From the IMG/VR virus record IMGVR_UViG_3300042987_001554, positions 1 through 20,803 of that record: a stretch of 20,803 nt of DNA. One strand, written 5' to 3'. A program made the translations under genes and the position numbers. The notes under the pieces are model-generated. The model was given only the letters and a program-made list of their open reading frames with translations, searched no databases and was not told the DNA's origin. Each line of letters opens with the position of its first letter. Positions within the stretch are counted from its first letter, which is position 1. The stretch is from a virus. Positions 7,430 through 14,275 of this stretch are shown one piece after another.

Positions 7430-7654
7430 TTAAATATTAGGGAATGGTGGTGATGGTGGTGGTACATATTCGCCTTGTGGTAGGTCTAATACCCAAGCGT
7501 ACTCGGAGGCTTGAATAAATGGTATTTGTTGGTCACTTACAAAATTGAACCAAACGCCATTAATGTCTTGAACGCAGTTAAAATACTGATAAGGTGCAAA
7601 TTCTTTGCCTTGTATTTCTTGATATTGTTGTTCGGTTAAAATATAGCCTATCAT
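7430..7654 (-). CDS. Small poly-proline protein after fibre, copy A (74 aa)
   Basis: Starts MIGYILTEQQYQEIQG with FNCVQDINGVWFNFVS, WVLDLPQGEY and a PPPSPPFPNI tail. It is a paralogue of the 77-aa protein at 6391-6624. Its ATG overlaps the TGA of the 328-aa fibre by 4 nt, and copy B starts 2 nt after its stop. Same inferred role as a fibre partner; no known domain recognised. Confidence 0.75.
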   Translation of the reverse strand: MIGYILTEQQYQEIQGKEFAPYQYFNCVQDINGVWFNFVSDQQIPFIQASEYAWVLDLPQGEYVPPPSPPFPNI

Positions 7655-8637
7655 ACGTTACGAGATAAAGTTGTTTGAAACGCTTGAACTGAGGTATAAA
7701 AATTAGATGCTTCAGTGTCTGTCAACCCATCACCAATAGAAGCAAATGCAAAACGTGCATCCTGATAAAAACTACTTCCATAACGTGCTAATTCTAATGC
7801 ATTTGATGTGTACGAACTGCCAGTATTTGATGTATTTTGTAAAATTTTAGAGTTGTTTCTAAATAAATTTAATGTTGATGATGATGGTCTATTTACCATC
7901 ACAAAAGACGCGGTTTGAGAAGCGGTTGTATTTATAAAAGTAGTATTTGCCAAGCCCCCGTACAACTGACCAGTCGAATATTGCAAAAAACAATTTAACG
8001 CATTTGCACCCAACAACACTCCATCATTTGGGTTAGTGTTATTATAACTCGAAAGGTGGGCAGAACTAATTGATAAATTTGTACTTGGTATTATCCCAGT
8101 AGACATATATCCTGTACTGCCATTCGGAGTAACCCCTGTACTTGCAAAAGTCCACCCACCATTAAATGTACCCGTAAAACTACTACTCTTTAAGTTCTGC
8201 GCACACGCTGCCGCACTTGCTCCAACCATTGGATAAATGGCTTTCATTTTTGACCATAGTGAATAGTACTTTAAATTAAGGACTAATGCATTTGTAGCCT
8301 GTTGTTCTGTAGTTGTCAAGCTTCCTCCTGCTGTGGTAACACGAGTGAAGAATGCTTGAGCATCTGTATCGTACTCTGTGCTAGCTCTAACCCTGTAATA
8401 GTATGTTGTGTTTGAAGCAAGCCCTGTAACCGTATATGAATTTGTGTATACTGGTAAGTCTTGCAACACATAGCTACTGAACGAAGACGAAGTAGATACG
8501 TCAAGTAAATAGTAAACAGCCCCAGTGTATGCGTTCCAGTTGGCTACGAACGAAGTGTCAGTTACGCTAGTAGCAGCAGTTGCTACTGGTACTAATACTA
8601 TCTGTGATGCTACTATTCCGTGGGTCGCTATTATCAT
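7651..8637 (-). CDS. Receptor-binding fibre with FN3 and lectin-like domain, copy A (328 aa)
   Basis: Residues about 17-88 form a fibronectin III domain (SFVANWNAYTGAVYYLLDVS, then YTVTGLASNTTYYYRVRAST). The remainder is the same module as the 268-aa copy: YDTDAQAFF, MKAIYPMVGASAAACAQN, GGWTFASTGVTPNG, a variable beta-sandwich centre and FAFASIGDGLTDTEASNFY up to AFQTTLSRNV. FN3 domains often act as spacers in phage fibres. ATG 8637 is 2 nt after the stop of the 419-aa fibre, so the two probably form one tail-fibre operon segment. Confidence 0.8.
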   Translation of the reverse strand: MIIATHGIVASQIVLVPVATAATSVTDTSFVANWNAYTGAVYYLLDVSTSSSFSSYVLQDLPVYTNSYTVTGLASNTTYYYRVRASTEYDTDAQAFFTRVTTAGGSLTTTEQQATNALVLNLKYYSLWSKMKAIYPMVGASAAACAQNLKSSSFTGTFNGGWTFASTGVTPNGSTGYMSTGIIPSTNLSISSAHLSSYNNTNPNDGVLLGANALNCFLQYSTGQLYGGLANTTFINTTASQTASFVMVNRPSSSTLNLFRNNSKILQNTSNTGSSYTSNALELARYGSSFYQDARFAFASIGDGLTDTEASNFYTSVQAFQTTLSRNV

Positions 8638-8639
8638 AA

Positions 8640-9899
8640 TTATGCAGTTATGTCGCCAAAGAGGTAGGCTTCAGTAGCACTAATGAACACTAAAGTTGCT
8701 CCACTGTATTGGCCACTAAGCTTCAACTTACCGCCATTGCTACGGATTGTCATTCCTGCTCCAGCTACGATTGTAGTCTGTCCTGCTCCGTATTGCGATA
8801 GCAATATCTGCTGACCTCCAGTAAATGTAGATGCAGGTACAGTGAGGTTGTTAGCACTCGCTACGTTCATCTCAACCAACTTATCTGCATCACCTGCCAC
8901 CAATGTATAAGATGCAGTCTGTCTGTTTAAAGTTATTGTCTTATTCGTCTTGCTGTCAAGCTGCGTTTGGATTGAAGCACTAACTCCATTTAAGAATCCG
9001 AACTCGGTATTATCTACCGCTCCACTACCAATTGCAGTTGCATCAATACCCGTAGCAGGGGCTACACTAATGTTACCGCTACCAAGTAATGAAGTAGAAT
9101 TAATAGTCTTTATGTTGGTGCCGCTTACTAATGCAGCTTGCTTGTTATTGAAAGTACTCCAATCAGTAGAGCTTAACTTACCGGTATTGGAAGAGCTTGC
9201 TACAGGAATGTTTATAGTAATAGTACCAGAAGTTGTTACTGGCGAATCAGTTACGTTTATGTCTGTACCGCTAGTACCTGTGGTCAATCCAACCGATGTA
9301 ACGGTCCCTGAACCACCTCCGCCTCCAGTGGCTGTAATGGTAATAGTGTCTGTGCCGTTGTCGGTGATAGATATACCACTACCAGCAGCTAGTTGTAACG
9401 CTCCACTTAGCCCCTCTAATGAGCTAACGCCTGAGCCGCTACCACCTGTATATTGAGGAATGTTCAGCGTGTTACCAATCAATGTGGCAGCACCGCTAGA
9501 ACCTGTTGTGGTCAATGTCAATGACCCTTGCTTGCTGTTTAGCTGAGTCTGGATAGCAGATGTTACTCCATCCAAATACCCAAACTCGGTATTGCTTACT
9601 ACTCCTGTGCCTATCTTAGCGGCATCAATACCCGTAGGCATATCAGAAGCAGATAAGTCGGCACCAGCAGTAACCAAACCATTGGCATCGTAAGTGATCT
9701 TTGTTTTAGTAGCCCCAGTTATAGCAGCATTAGCAGTAAGCTTTAAGTTCAAAGCGTTCTGCGTAGCCGTTGATATAGGTAAAGAACCCGGAGCAACCTT
9801 CTTGGTCTCTCCAGCACTGGTATCCTCTATAATCATCCAGTCATTGGCTGAGTCTATGCCGCCAATGGTGGTGAGGTTGTATATAAAAATATCTGCCAT
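8640..9899 (-). CDS. Tail fibre protein (419 aa)
   Basis: N-terminal attachment pattern IDSANDWMIIEDTSAGETKKV (residues 14-34) is followed by Gly/Ser/Thr-rich fibre repeats. FGYLDGVTSAIQTQLNSKQ and FGFLNGVSASIQTQLDSKT are two copies of one motif, and IDAAKIGTGVVSNTEF and IDATAIGSGAVDNTEF are two copies of another. The C-terminus (TLNRQTASYTLVAGDADKLV, then QQILLSQYGAGQTTIVAG) is a compact beta head common at fibre tips. Likely a trimeric fibre. It starts 2 nt after the stop of the 47-aa gene. Host-binding may be shared with the lectin-like fibres that follow. Confidence 0.85.
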   Translation of the reverse strand: MADIFIYNLTTIGGIDSANDWMIIEDTSAGETKKVAPGSLPISTATQNALNLKLTANAAITGATKTKITYDANGLVTAGADLSASDMPTGIDAAKIGTGVVSNTEFGYLDGVTSAIQTQLNSKQGSLTLTTTGSSGAATLIGNTLNIPQYTGGSGSGVSSLEGLSGALQLAAGSGISITDNGTDTITITATGGGGGSGTVTSVGLTTGTSGTDINVTDSPVTTSGTITINIPVASSSNTGKLSSTDWSTFNNKQAALVSGTNIKTINSTSLLGSGNISVAPATGIDATAIGSGAVDNTEFGFLNGVSASIQTQLDSKTNKTITLNRQTASYTLVAGDADKLVEMNVASANNLTVPASTFTGGQQILLSQYGAGQTTIVAGAGMTIRSNGGKLKLSGQYSGATLVFISATEAYLFGDITA

Positions 9900-9901
9900 A
9901 A

Positions 9902-10045
9902 TTAGGGTTGTCTTGTTGTTACTATAAATCTATCGCCATTATCCGCAACGATATAATTGCCGTTGTCAGCAACCAACAGACCTGTGATTAAGACAATTGC
10001 TTTCGTCTTAGCACCACGGATAAAATTAGCAATAGCAATTACCAT
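9902..10045 (-). CDS. Small fibre-adjacent protein (47 aa)
   Basis: ATG 10045 overlaps the end of the spike-base gene by 7 nt, and TAA at 9904-9902 is 2 nt before the fibre ATG. The product starts MVIAIANFIRGAKTKAIVLI and ends with a repeat-like pair, ADNGNYIVADNGDRFIVTTRQP. The small beta-hairpin-like C-terminus and tight spacing support a real gene, perhaps a linker between spike base and fibre. No family recognised. Confidence 0.6.
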   Translation of the reverse strand: MVIAIANFIRGAKTKAIVLITGLLVADNGNYIVADNGDRFIVTTRQP

Positions 10046-10305
10046 AATGCTACAATGTCAGTTGCTGTTGTGTCGGTTGCCCAAACACGTAATACTTGCA
10101 CAGGAACAAATGATCCTGCGGTTAACCCAGCGAATATAACTGTGTCGCCACCAGCGGTGGTTACCTTGATATCGCCATCACTACCGATGTACAATACGCA
10201 CCCGTTGTTACCCTTACCATCCTGAGCAGATACGCTCGGAATGTCAGTCGTGTCGCTAGGTGTTACTGCCGCTGCTCGGTATGCTTGTAGTTTCTGATAA
10301 GCCAT
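10039..10305 (-). CDS. Phage spike-base-like protein (88 aa)
   Basis: Starts MAYQKLQAYRAAAVTPSDTTDIP, then NGCVLYIGSDGDIKVTTAGGDTVIFAGLTAGSFVPVQVLRVWATDTTATDIVALW, of which I note the pieces YIGSDGDIKV, TAGGDTVIF and the end ATDIVALW. This pattern is that of the small phage spike base family (RCAP_rcc01079 type): Thr/Asp turn after AVTPSDT, LYxGxxGDxxV, then GTTATxIVAL. It is expected at the base of a tail spike. ATG shares a base with the upstream TAA. Family name from memory. Confidence 0.75.
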   Translation of the reverse strand: MAYQKLQAYRAAAVTPSDTTDIPSVSAQDGKGNNGCVLYIGSDGDIKVTTAGGDTVIFAGLTAGSFVPVQVLRVWATDTTATDIVALW

Positions 10306-10475
10306 TATTTTTCTTTATTATAGGGGAATATTCTGTTTAATGCGTCTTTCCTCTGTGAGCAACCACATGGTTTGCCAGTAGCTTTAGCCACAGTATCTAC
10401 GACTTTTTTGATTCCGGTAACCGTTGTTATCTTTTCAACGGTGTCACCCAATCCTTTGCTTTTGCCTTGTTCCAT
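10305..10475 (-). CDS. Small phage protein with CGCxxRKxxLN motif (56 aa)
   Basis: ATG 10475 opens a 57-codon frame whose TAA shares a base with the spike-base ATG. The product has GLGDTVEKITTVTGIKKVV, then KPCGCSQRKDALNRIFPY near the C-terminus. The CGC...RK...LN...FP pattern recurs in small proteins of Bacteroidota phages and mobile elements, in my recollection, and the two cysteines could bind metal. Function unknown. About 27 nt separate it from the upstream 111-aa gene. Confidence 0.75.
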   Translation of the reverse strand: MEQGKSKGLGDTVEKITTVTGIKKVVDTVAKATGKPCGCSQRKDALNRIFPYNKEK

Positions 10476-10502
10476 ATCTGCAAATTTATGTATTTTTCTT
10501 GA

Positions 10503-10838
10503 TTATACTTTCGATACTCTAGCACCCATACCTACTCTGCTTTTCTCAGCTTTCTTAGCAGCTAGTTTGCTAGGACTAATTTCAGATTTTGTCTTGGGAG
10601 TCTGAGCCGACACCCTCTTGCTTGGCCTGCAATACTCGTTCTTACCACCAGCACCACACGCCTTACCTGTTCTTGTATCCACCCACTTCTCTTTCTCCCA
10701 CCTCTTCAAGCTCGTACCAGCTTCACTCTTGCGTACACTGCCAGATTCTTTACGGCATTTAGCAATTGCCTGAGAAGCCCTAGCAGAAGGGAATACATCG
10801 TACTGTGCCTTGACCTTTTTGTAGCAAGCGTCTTTCAT
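10503..10838 (-). CDS. Basic Cys-containing phage protein, DUF5872-like (111 aa)
   Basis: An N-terminal MKDACYKKVKAQYDVFPSARASQAIAKCRK motif (the core CYxKVKxxYxVxPSAxAS...KCRK), then WEKEKWVDTRTGKACG, EYCRPSKRVSAQTPKTK and a Lys/Ala-rich tail. The two halves match what I recall of DUF5872-type domains, found in viruses and phages next to basic proteins like the neighbour at 10838. Strong positive charge and four or more cysteines suggest a nucleic-acid- or capsid-associated role. ATG shares a base with the preceding gene's stop. Confidence 0.65.
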   Translation of the reverse strand: MKDACYKKVKAQYDVFPSARASQAIAKCRKESGSVRKSEAGTSLKRWEKEKWVDTRTGKACGAGGKNEYCRPSKRVSAQTPKTKSEISPSKLAAKKAEKSRVGMGARVSKV

Positions 10839-11128
10839 TAGTACTTACCTCTTCTGTTTTTTGGCGATGACTTGGTTGAGCCACCCGGCCCAGCCCATAA
10901 ATTCTTACACGCCCAATATCTGGGGGTTAATTTGTCGTTGGCTGTGTCACAAGAATGGCGTGCTTTAAAAGATTTACGTGCGGCAGCTGAGTAATTATGG
11001 CCGTATCCCTCTGCCCCGAAATGCAGAAGTTTCTCCTTGCCACCAGCACACGCCTTAACCATCTTTTTCTTACCCGGCCTGTCAGAGGGAACCGGGCGAT
11101 TGCACGCCATCTTGGACTTGTTAGCCAT
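10838..11128 (-). CDS. Basic Gly/Lys-rich phage protein (96 aa)
   Basis: Starts MANKSKMACNRPVPSDRPGK, continues with KKMVKACAGGKEKLLHFG, AEGYGHNYSAAARKSFKARH and RYWACKNLWAGPGGSTK, and ends basic. The FGAxGYGHNYSxxARKSFxARH stretch is characteristic of a conserved phage family that often sits next to a DUF5872-like gene, as it does here. Four cysteines are spaced through the chain. Probably virion or DNA associated. Translationally coupled on both sides by 1-nt overlaps. Confidence 0.7.
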   Translation of the reverse strand: MANKSKMACNRPVPSDRPGKKKMVKACAGGKEKLLHFGAEGYGHNYSAAARKSFKARHSCDTANDKLTPRYWACKNLWAGPGGSTKSSPKNRRGKY

Positions 11129-11256
11129 TAGTAACCTTTCTTCTTGGCCATTACGACTTTCTTAGCGCCTTCCATCATTTTCTTGGCGGCACCAGGTTTA
11201 GCAGCAGGAGTCTTACCAGACTTTACTGTCACTGATTTTTTCATTGTAGCTTTCAT
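11128..11256 (-). CDS. Tiny Lys/Ala-rich protein, first gene of the late block (42 aa)
   Basis: ATG 11256 to TAA 11128; the TAA shares a base with the next ATG. Product starts MKATMKKSVTVKSGKTPAAK and has 14 lysines with Ala/Gly/Val, histone-tail-like and probably disordered. It is the first open frame after the divergent promoter region, so it opens the leftward operon. An internal ATG at codon 5 is an alternative start. Function unknown; DNA or capsid association is a guess from charge. Confidence 0.65.
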   Translation of the reverse strand: MKATMKKSVTVKSGKTPAAKPGAAKKMMEGAKKVVMAKKKGY

Positions 11257-11272
11257 GATTGTGTTATTTTTG
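11244..11272 (+). promoter_or_regulatory. Candidate promoter for the winged-helix-like gene
   Basis: TTG (11244-11246), 18 nt, TATTTTTG (11265-11272) fits the Bacteroidota TTG-N17-23-TAnnTTTG pattern. The -33 element falls inside the divergent 42-aa gene. A-rich leader to ATG 11301. Confidence 0.45.
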
Positions 11273-11277
11273 CATCA

Positions 11278-11285
11278 CAAATGTA
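11278..11285 (-). promoter_or_regulatory. Candidate -7 element of the leftward late operon
   Basis: The minus strand reads TACATTTG, a TAnnTTTG match, 22 nt before ATG 11256. I find no good TTG at 17-23 nt upstream, where the divergent gene's start codon lies, so recognition may need an activator. The site overlaps the 44-bp divergent spacer. Confidence 0.4.
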
Positions 11286-11300
11286 ATAAAATTTAATTAA

Positions 11301-11804
11301 ATGAAAGCACCACACTATTCCTTCATGAAATACTGGAGAGTCGTCAGGAAGTACGCACTGATGAAGTACAACCTAAGCCAAGAAGATCTAGACGTTTTGT
11401 TCTATATCCACGATGAGAAGTATTTCAGTAATTACAAATTTGAGAAGTATGAGAAGATACTAGGCTGGGACTCAAAAAGATTGAAAGATCTCTGCGAAAG
11501 AGGATGGATTAGCAAACTGGCTCCGGGGAACAAGTACGCCCAACGAGATGTCTACGAAGTGACCATGAAAACACAACGGGTTGTCACCAACATCTATAAG
11601 ATTTTAAATGGTGATGGCTACCCAACCATCAGTCAGCGTCTCACACGCACGCATAGGCGCTTTTTAGAGAAGCGCTACAAGCGTTTTATCATCTCGCTGG
11701 TAGAGGAACTCAAAGAAAGCAAAAAGAAGCAAGCAGAGATTGCCGCAGCCAACGAAGCCGAACGTCTACGCAATGAGCGTGTACGAAGGCTTAGAGGACA
11801 ATAA
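11301..11804 (+). CDS. Winged-helix-like DNA-binding protein candidate (167 aa)
   Basis: The only rightward gene in the left two-thirds of the window. Residues about 10-95 are helical with a wing-like strand pair (LSQEDLDVLFYIHDEKYFSN, FEKYEKILGWDSKRLKDLCERGW, then YAQRDVYEVT), the order expected of a MarR-like winged helix. The C-terminal 70 residues are Arg/Lys-rich and end in a charged coil (EAERLRNERVRRLRGQ). Divergent from the late operon and convergent with groES, whose last 14 nt it overlaps. A regulator of the leftward genes is a reasonable inference. Fold called by eye. Confidence 0.65.
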   Translation: MKAPHYSFMKYWRVVRKYALMKYNLSQEDLDVLFYIHDEKYFSNYKFEKYEKILGWDSKRLKDLCERGWISKLAPGNKYAQRDVYEVTMKTQRVVTNIYKILNGDGYPTISQRLTRTHRRFLEKRYKRFIISLVEELKESKKKQAEIAAANEAERLRNERVRRLRGQ

Positions 11805-12048
11805 CAACGTCTCTCTCCTGGATGATGGTGTACTTATGATTGTTGATTACCATAGTGAAGCTGTGGCCCTTGTCGTAATACACCACGTCCTTCTCCTTGA
11901 TAACCCCCACATCCGTACCGGGCTTAATCACCATACCCTTCTTATACCTAAACTCACCGGCATCCTTTGCCGATAGTAACAGCCCTCCGTCTGTCTTGAT
12001 CTCCTCGTCAATGTCAGAGACCACTATGTACTTGCCGATTGGTTGCAT
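11791..12048 (-). CDS. groES: Co-chaperonin GroES (85 aa)
   Basis: A single GroES barrel: PIGKYIVVSDIDE, mobile loop EIKTDGGLLLSAKDAGEF with the hydrophobic GGLLL tripeptide region that docks on GroEL, KKGMVIKPG, VGVIKEKDVVYYDKG, then a closing YTIIQERDVVIVL. It is about 10 residues shorter than bacterial GroES, mainly in the roof loop. It caps the chaperonin ring made by the next gene. It lies 5 nt downstream of groEL, the reverse of the usual bacterial groES-groEL order. The 3' end overlaps the convergent gene by 14 nt. Confidence 0.9.
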   Translation of the reverse strand: MQPIGKYIVVSDIDEEIKTDGGLLLSAKDAGEFRYKKGMVIKPGTDVGVIKEKDVVYYDKGHSFTMVINNHKYTIIQERDVVIVL

Positions 12049-12053
12049 ACGTC

Positions 12054-13673
12054 TTATTGTTGCTCGTAAACTCTAGCCATTGTAACGATGGCGTTAGTGG
12101 ATAAGATGGTTACAGCTACGCTGATTGCGTTCTGAAGCGCACATCTGGTCACTTTCAATGGGTCAATTACACCCATCTTAATCAAGTCACCATGCTCGCC
12201 AGTCTTTAAGTTGTAACCCAAGTTAAAATCAATGTGGTTAGCATACACATCGCACGCACTCACCCCGGCATTGTCCAATATCTGACTCAATGGCGCTTGT
12301 AAGGCCTCCGCTAAAATATTTATTGCGGCTTGTTTCTCGGCCTTGTAAGGCATTATCTCCACGAACATGGGGTCTTGTGTAGCAATGTGGTGCAAAGCTC
12401 GCCCAGCGCCCGGCAAAATGCCTTCTTCCAAGGCAGAACGAACGGCACATACTGCATCATCCACTCTATCGTACAATTCTTTCTGCTCTAGGTCGGTATT
12501 TCCACCCACATAGATTACTCCAATACCACCGGTAAGTGAAGCTATGCGCTCTAACAGGAAGTCCTTGTCTGCTTTTTTGGTTGCTTGAGCATGTGCTTGC
12601 CATAATTGCTCTACTCGTTGGTCAATCTCGCTCTGTTTAGAGCGCAACGATGACTTAATTATTATTGTTTTGTCTGAAGAGACGATAACTTTAGCCGCAT
12701 GCCCTAGGTCCGAGTAGTTAATTAAGCTCAAATCGTCCCCGGTTTTCTCGCTATAGTAGGTAGCCCCCACGCTCACCGCAATATCCTGCATCAGCTCGTG
12801 CTGCTTATAACCAAAACTAGGCGGCTGAATAGCCACAATCTTCAAATTATTCTTCATCACGTTAGCAGCCAGCGTATTTACCACATTGGTATTGCAGGGT
12901 GCTATCAACAAAATCTTCTTATTCTCCTGAATGATTGGCTTCAACACCAACTCCAACTGCAAGATATTACTTATCTCCATGTCGGCCACCAACACCATCA
13001 CATCCTCGTACACGCACTCGTCCTTCTTCTGGTCATTGATAAACAACGGGCTTAAATACCCCCTGTCAATCTTCAACCCTAACGTAGTCTCTGCATACGT
13101 CTCCGTAGTCTGGCTCCGCTCAACCGTCACTATACCACTCTTGCCCACATCCTTGTACACCTCAGCAATTATCTGCCCAATACTTTTATCGTTATTTGCC
13201 GATATAGTAGCCACGTCCAATAACATCGAATTGGTCAACTTCTTACCGCTCTTCTTCAACTTATCCACCACGTAATCGCTAACCTCCACCAATGCTCTGA
13301 GCAACTCCGTCCGGTTCAACGATGGATTATTGGTCAGCTCCTGTAAGCCACCCATAATAATCGCCTCCGTCAAAACAATACTGGTAGTCGTCCCATCCCC
13401 TGCCTCAGTCGCTGTCCTGTCAGCCGCCTGCTTAACAATCTTTACCGCAAGGTTCTCAATCGGATCTATCAAGTCCACCGACTTGGCCACCGTAACCCCA
13501 TCCTTAGTAACCGTCAACCCATGCGTGTGATTCGGTGACTCAATCAATACCGTATTGCCGCTAGGCCCCAATGTACTCTTAACCGCTCTAGAAAGTTTTT
13601 TGATACCACTAACAAGTTTGGCTCTGCCCTCGTAGTCAAATGCCAACTCCTTTGGAGAATAATTAGGATTCAT
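12054..13673 (-). CDS. groEL: Chaperonin GroEL (539 aa)
   Basis: Full-length phage chaperonin, an ATP-driven folding cage. Equatorial signatures: KSTLGPSGNTVLI (32-44), VTKDGVTVA (55-63, with the D52-equivalent D58) and AGDGTTTS (91-98, D93). The apical domain (about 190-375) has GYLSPLFIND and LLIAPC. A returning intermediate/equatorial part contains YDRVDDAV (401-408) and ALEEGILPGAGRAL. Catalytic aspartates appear intact, so it is probably active. The C-terminus ends ARVYEQQ and lacks the GGM-repeat tail usual in bacterial GroEL. Expressed from its own promoter with groES behind it. Confidence 0.97.
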   Translation of the reverse strand: MNPNYSPKELAFDYEGRAKLVSGIKKLSRAVKSTLGPSGNTVLIESPNHTHGLTVTKDGVTVAKSVDLIDPIENLAVKIVKQAADRTATEAGDGTTTSIVLTEAIIMGGLQELTNNPSLNRTELLRALVEVSDYVVDKLKKSGKKLTNSMLLDVATISANNDKSIGQIIAEVYKDVGKSGIVTVERSQTTETYAETTLGLKIDRGYLSPLFINDQKKDECVYEDVMVLVADMEISNILQLELVLKPIIQENKKILLIAPCNTNVVNTLAANVMKNNLKIVAIQPPSFGYKQHELMQDIAVSVGATYYSEKTGDDLSLINYSDLGHAAKVIVSSDKTIIIKSSLRSKQSEIDQRVEQLWQAHAQATKKADKDFLLERIASLTGGIGVIYVGGNTDLEQKELYDRVDDAVCAVRSALEEGILPGAGRALHHIATQDPMFVEIMPYKAEKQAAINILAEALQAPLSQILDNAGVSACDVYANHIDFNLGYNLKTGEHGDLIKMGVIDPLKVTRCALQNAISVAVTILSTNAIVTMARVYEQQ

Positions 13674-13700
13674 AATTTAAATTCAATTTGATTTATGAAG

Positions 13701-13732
13701 CAAAGATAAACCATTCATATACCACATACAAA
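13701..13732 (-). promoter_or_regulatory. Promoter of the groEL-groES operon
   Basis: Minus strand: TTTG (13732-13729), 20 nt, TATCTTTG (13708-13701), an essentially perfect Bacteroidota primary-sigma promoter. The -7 box is 27 nt before the GroEL ATG, leaving a short A/T-rich leader without a Shine-Dalgarno. No CIRCE or other heat-shock operator is visible. Confidence 0.7.
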
Positions 13733-14223
13733 TAAAAACATGATTTTGGATTCTTCGAAAACCAACCATGTTAATGATGATGTTAATTTCCCTATCTCTC
13801 TCTCTATAATTTCTTAATGCGCAACTTTTTTTTCTGGTGCCAGTTCATTTTCATTTTTAACATTTTTAACATATTTATACTTAACTTATTGATTTATAAT
13901 AAGTTATAAATATCATTTTTAACATATTTTTAACATAGTTTATGTTGAATTTAACATGGAATTGTCATAGTATTATACAATTGTCACAATATTGTAGAAA
14001 TAAGGTATGTTGAAAATTTTTTTTCATGTTGAAATTCTCCAATTTTTTGCCAAAATATGTTGAAATTGGAACCAATTATGTTGAAAATCGGACAAAATAT
14101 GTTGAAAATCGGACAAAATATGTTGAAATTCAGACCATAAAATGGGCTGAATCTAACGAAATTCAAGACCATTTTGTGGGTTAATACATACCCCTATTCT
14201 GTTCCAGAGCAGGGGGTATATAG
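13733..14223. other. AT-rich non-coding region with ATGTT/AACAT motifs (origin or operator candidate)
   Basis: About 490 bp without a credible gene. ATGTT or its complement AACAT recurs well over ten times, both as direct repeats (TTTTTAACAT at 13850s and 13910s) and as an inverted pair (ATGTTGAATTTAACAT near 13942). The right part holds the regular array listed separately. The right end (about 14188-14219) holds an imperfect hairpin with arms TACCCCT/AGGGGGTA. Such AT-rich, repeat-studded DNA next to a transcription boundary could be a replication origin, partition site or operator cluster. Confidence 0.5.
14007..14128 (+). repeat. Iteron-like array of six ATGTTGAAA repeats
   Basis: ATGTTGAAA occurs at 14007, 14026, 14057, 14078, 14099 and 14120. 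The last four are exactly 21 bp apart, and the units at 14078 and 14099 extend to ATGTTGAAAATCGGACAAAA. 21 bp is two helical turns, so bound proteins would line up on one face of the DNA. Confidence 0.75.
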
Positions 14224-14252
14224 AAACAAAAAGAGGGCCATATAGACCCTCT
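14224..14252 (-). terminator. Intrinsic terminator of the 71-aa gene
   Basis: Minus strand: AGAGGGTC, loop TATAT, GGCCCTCT (an 8-bp stem with one G-T pair, 14252-14232), then TTTTTGTTT. It lies 24 nt after the TAG at 14276. Confidence 0.8.
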
Positions 14253-14275
14253 CTCTGCTCATCCAAATCAGTATG

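Larger units (their letters stand above)
6391..8400 (-). repeat. Tandem duplication: fibre plus small poly-proline gene
   Basis: Two successive cassettes share gene order, junctions and conserved stretches. Near-identical DNA covers the fibre 3' end and small-gene start (6621-6660 and 7651-7690), and a 33-nt stretch around 7228 and 8218 is identical. The fibre centres have diverged strongly. The extent given is approximate, excluding the FN3 part present only in copy A. Confidence 0.75.

Noticed and set aside
8950-9456. Plus-strand 168-aa frame
   Set aside because: Antisense to the 419-aa fibre gene; the hydrophobic, Pro/Val-rich composition is a mirror of the Gly/Thr-rich fibre codons.
12798-13530. 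Several plus-strand frames of 60-114 aa
   Set aside because: Antisense to groEL, which is unmistakable by its motifs.
13984-14172. Minus-strand 62-aa frame with repeated FNIFCPI units
   Set aside because: It is the translation of the ATGTTGAAA array; 21-bp spacing keeps the frame open. Very skewed composition and no gene-like context.
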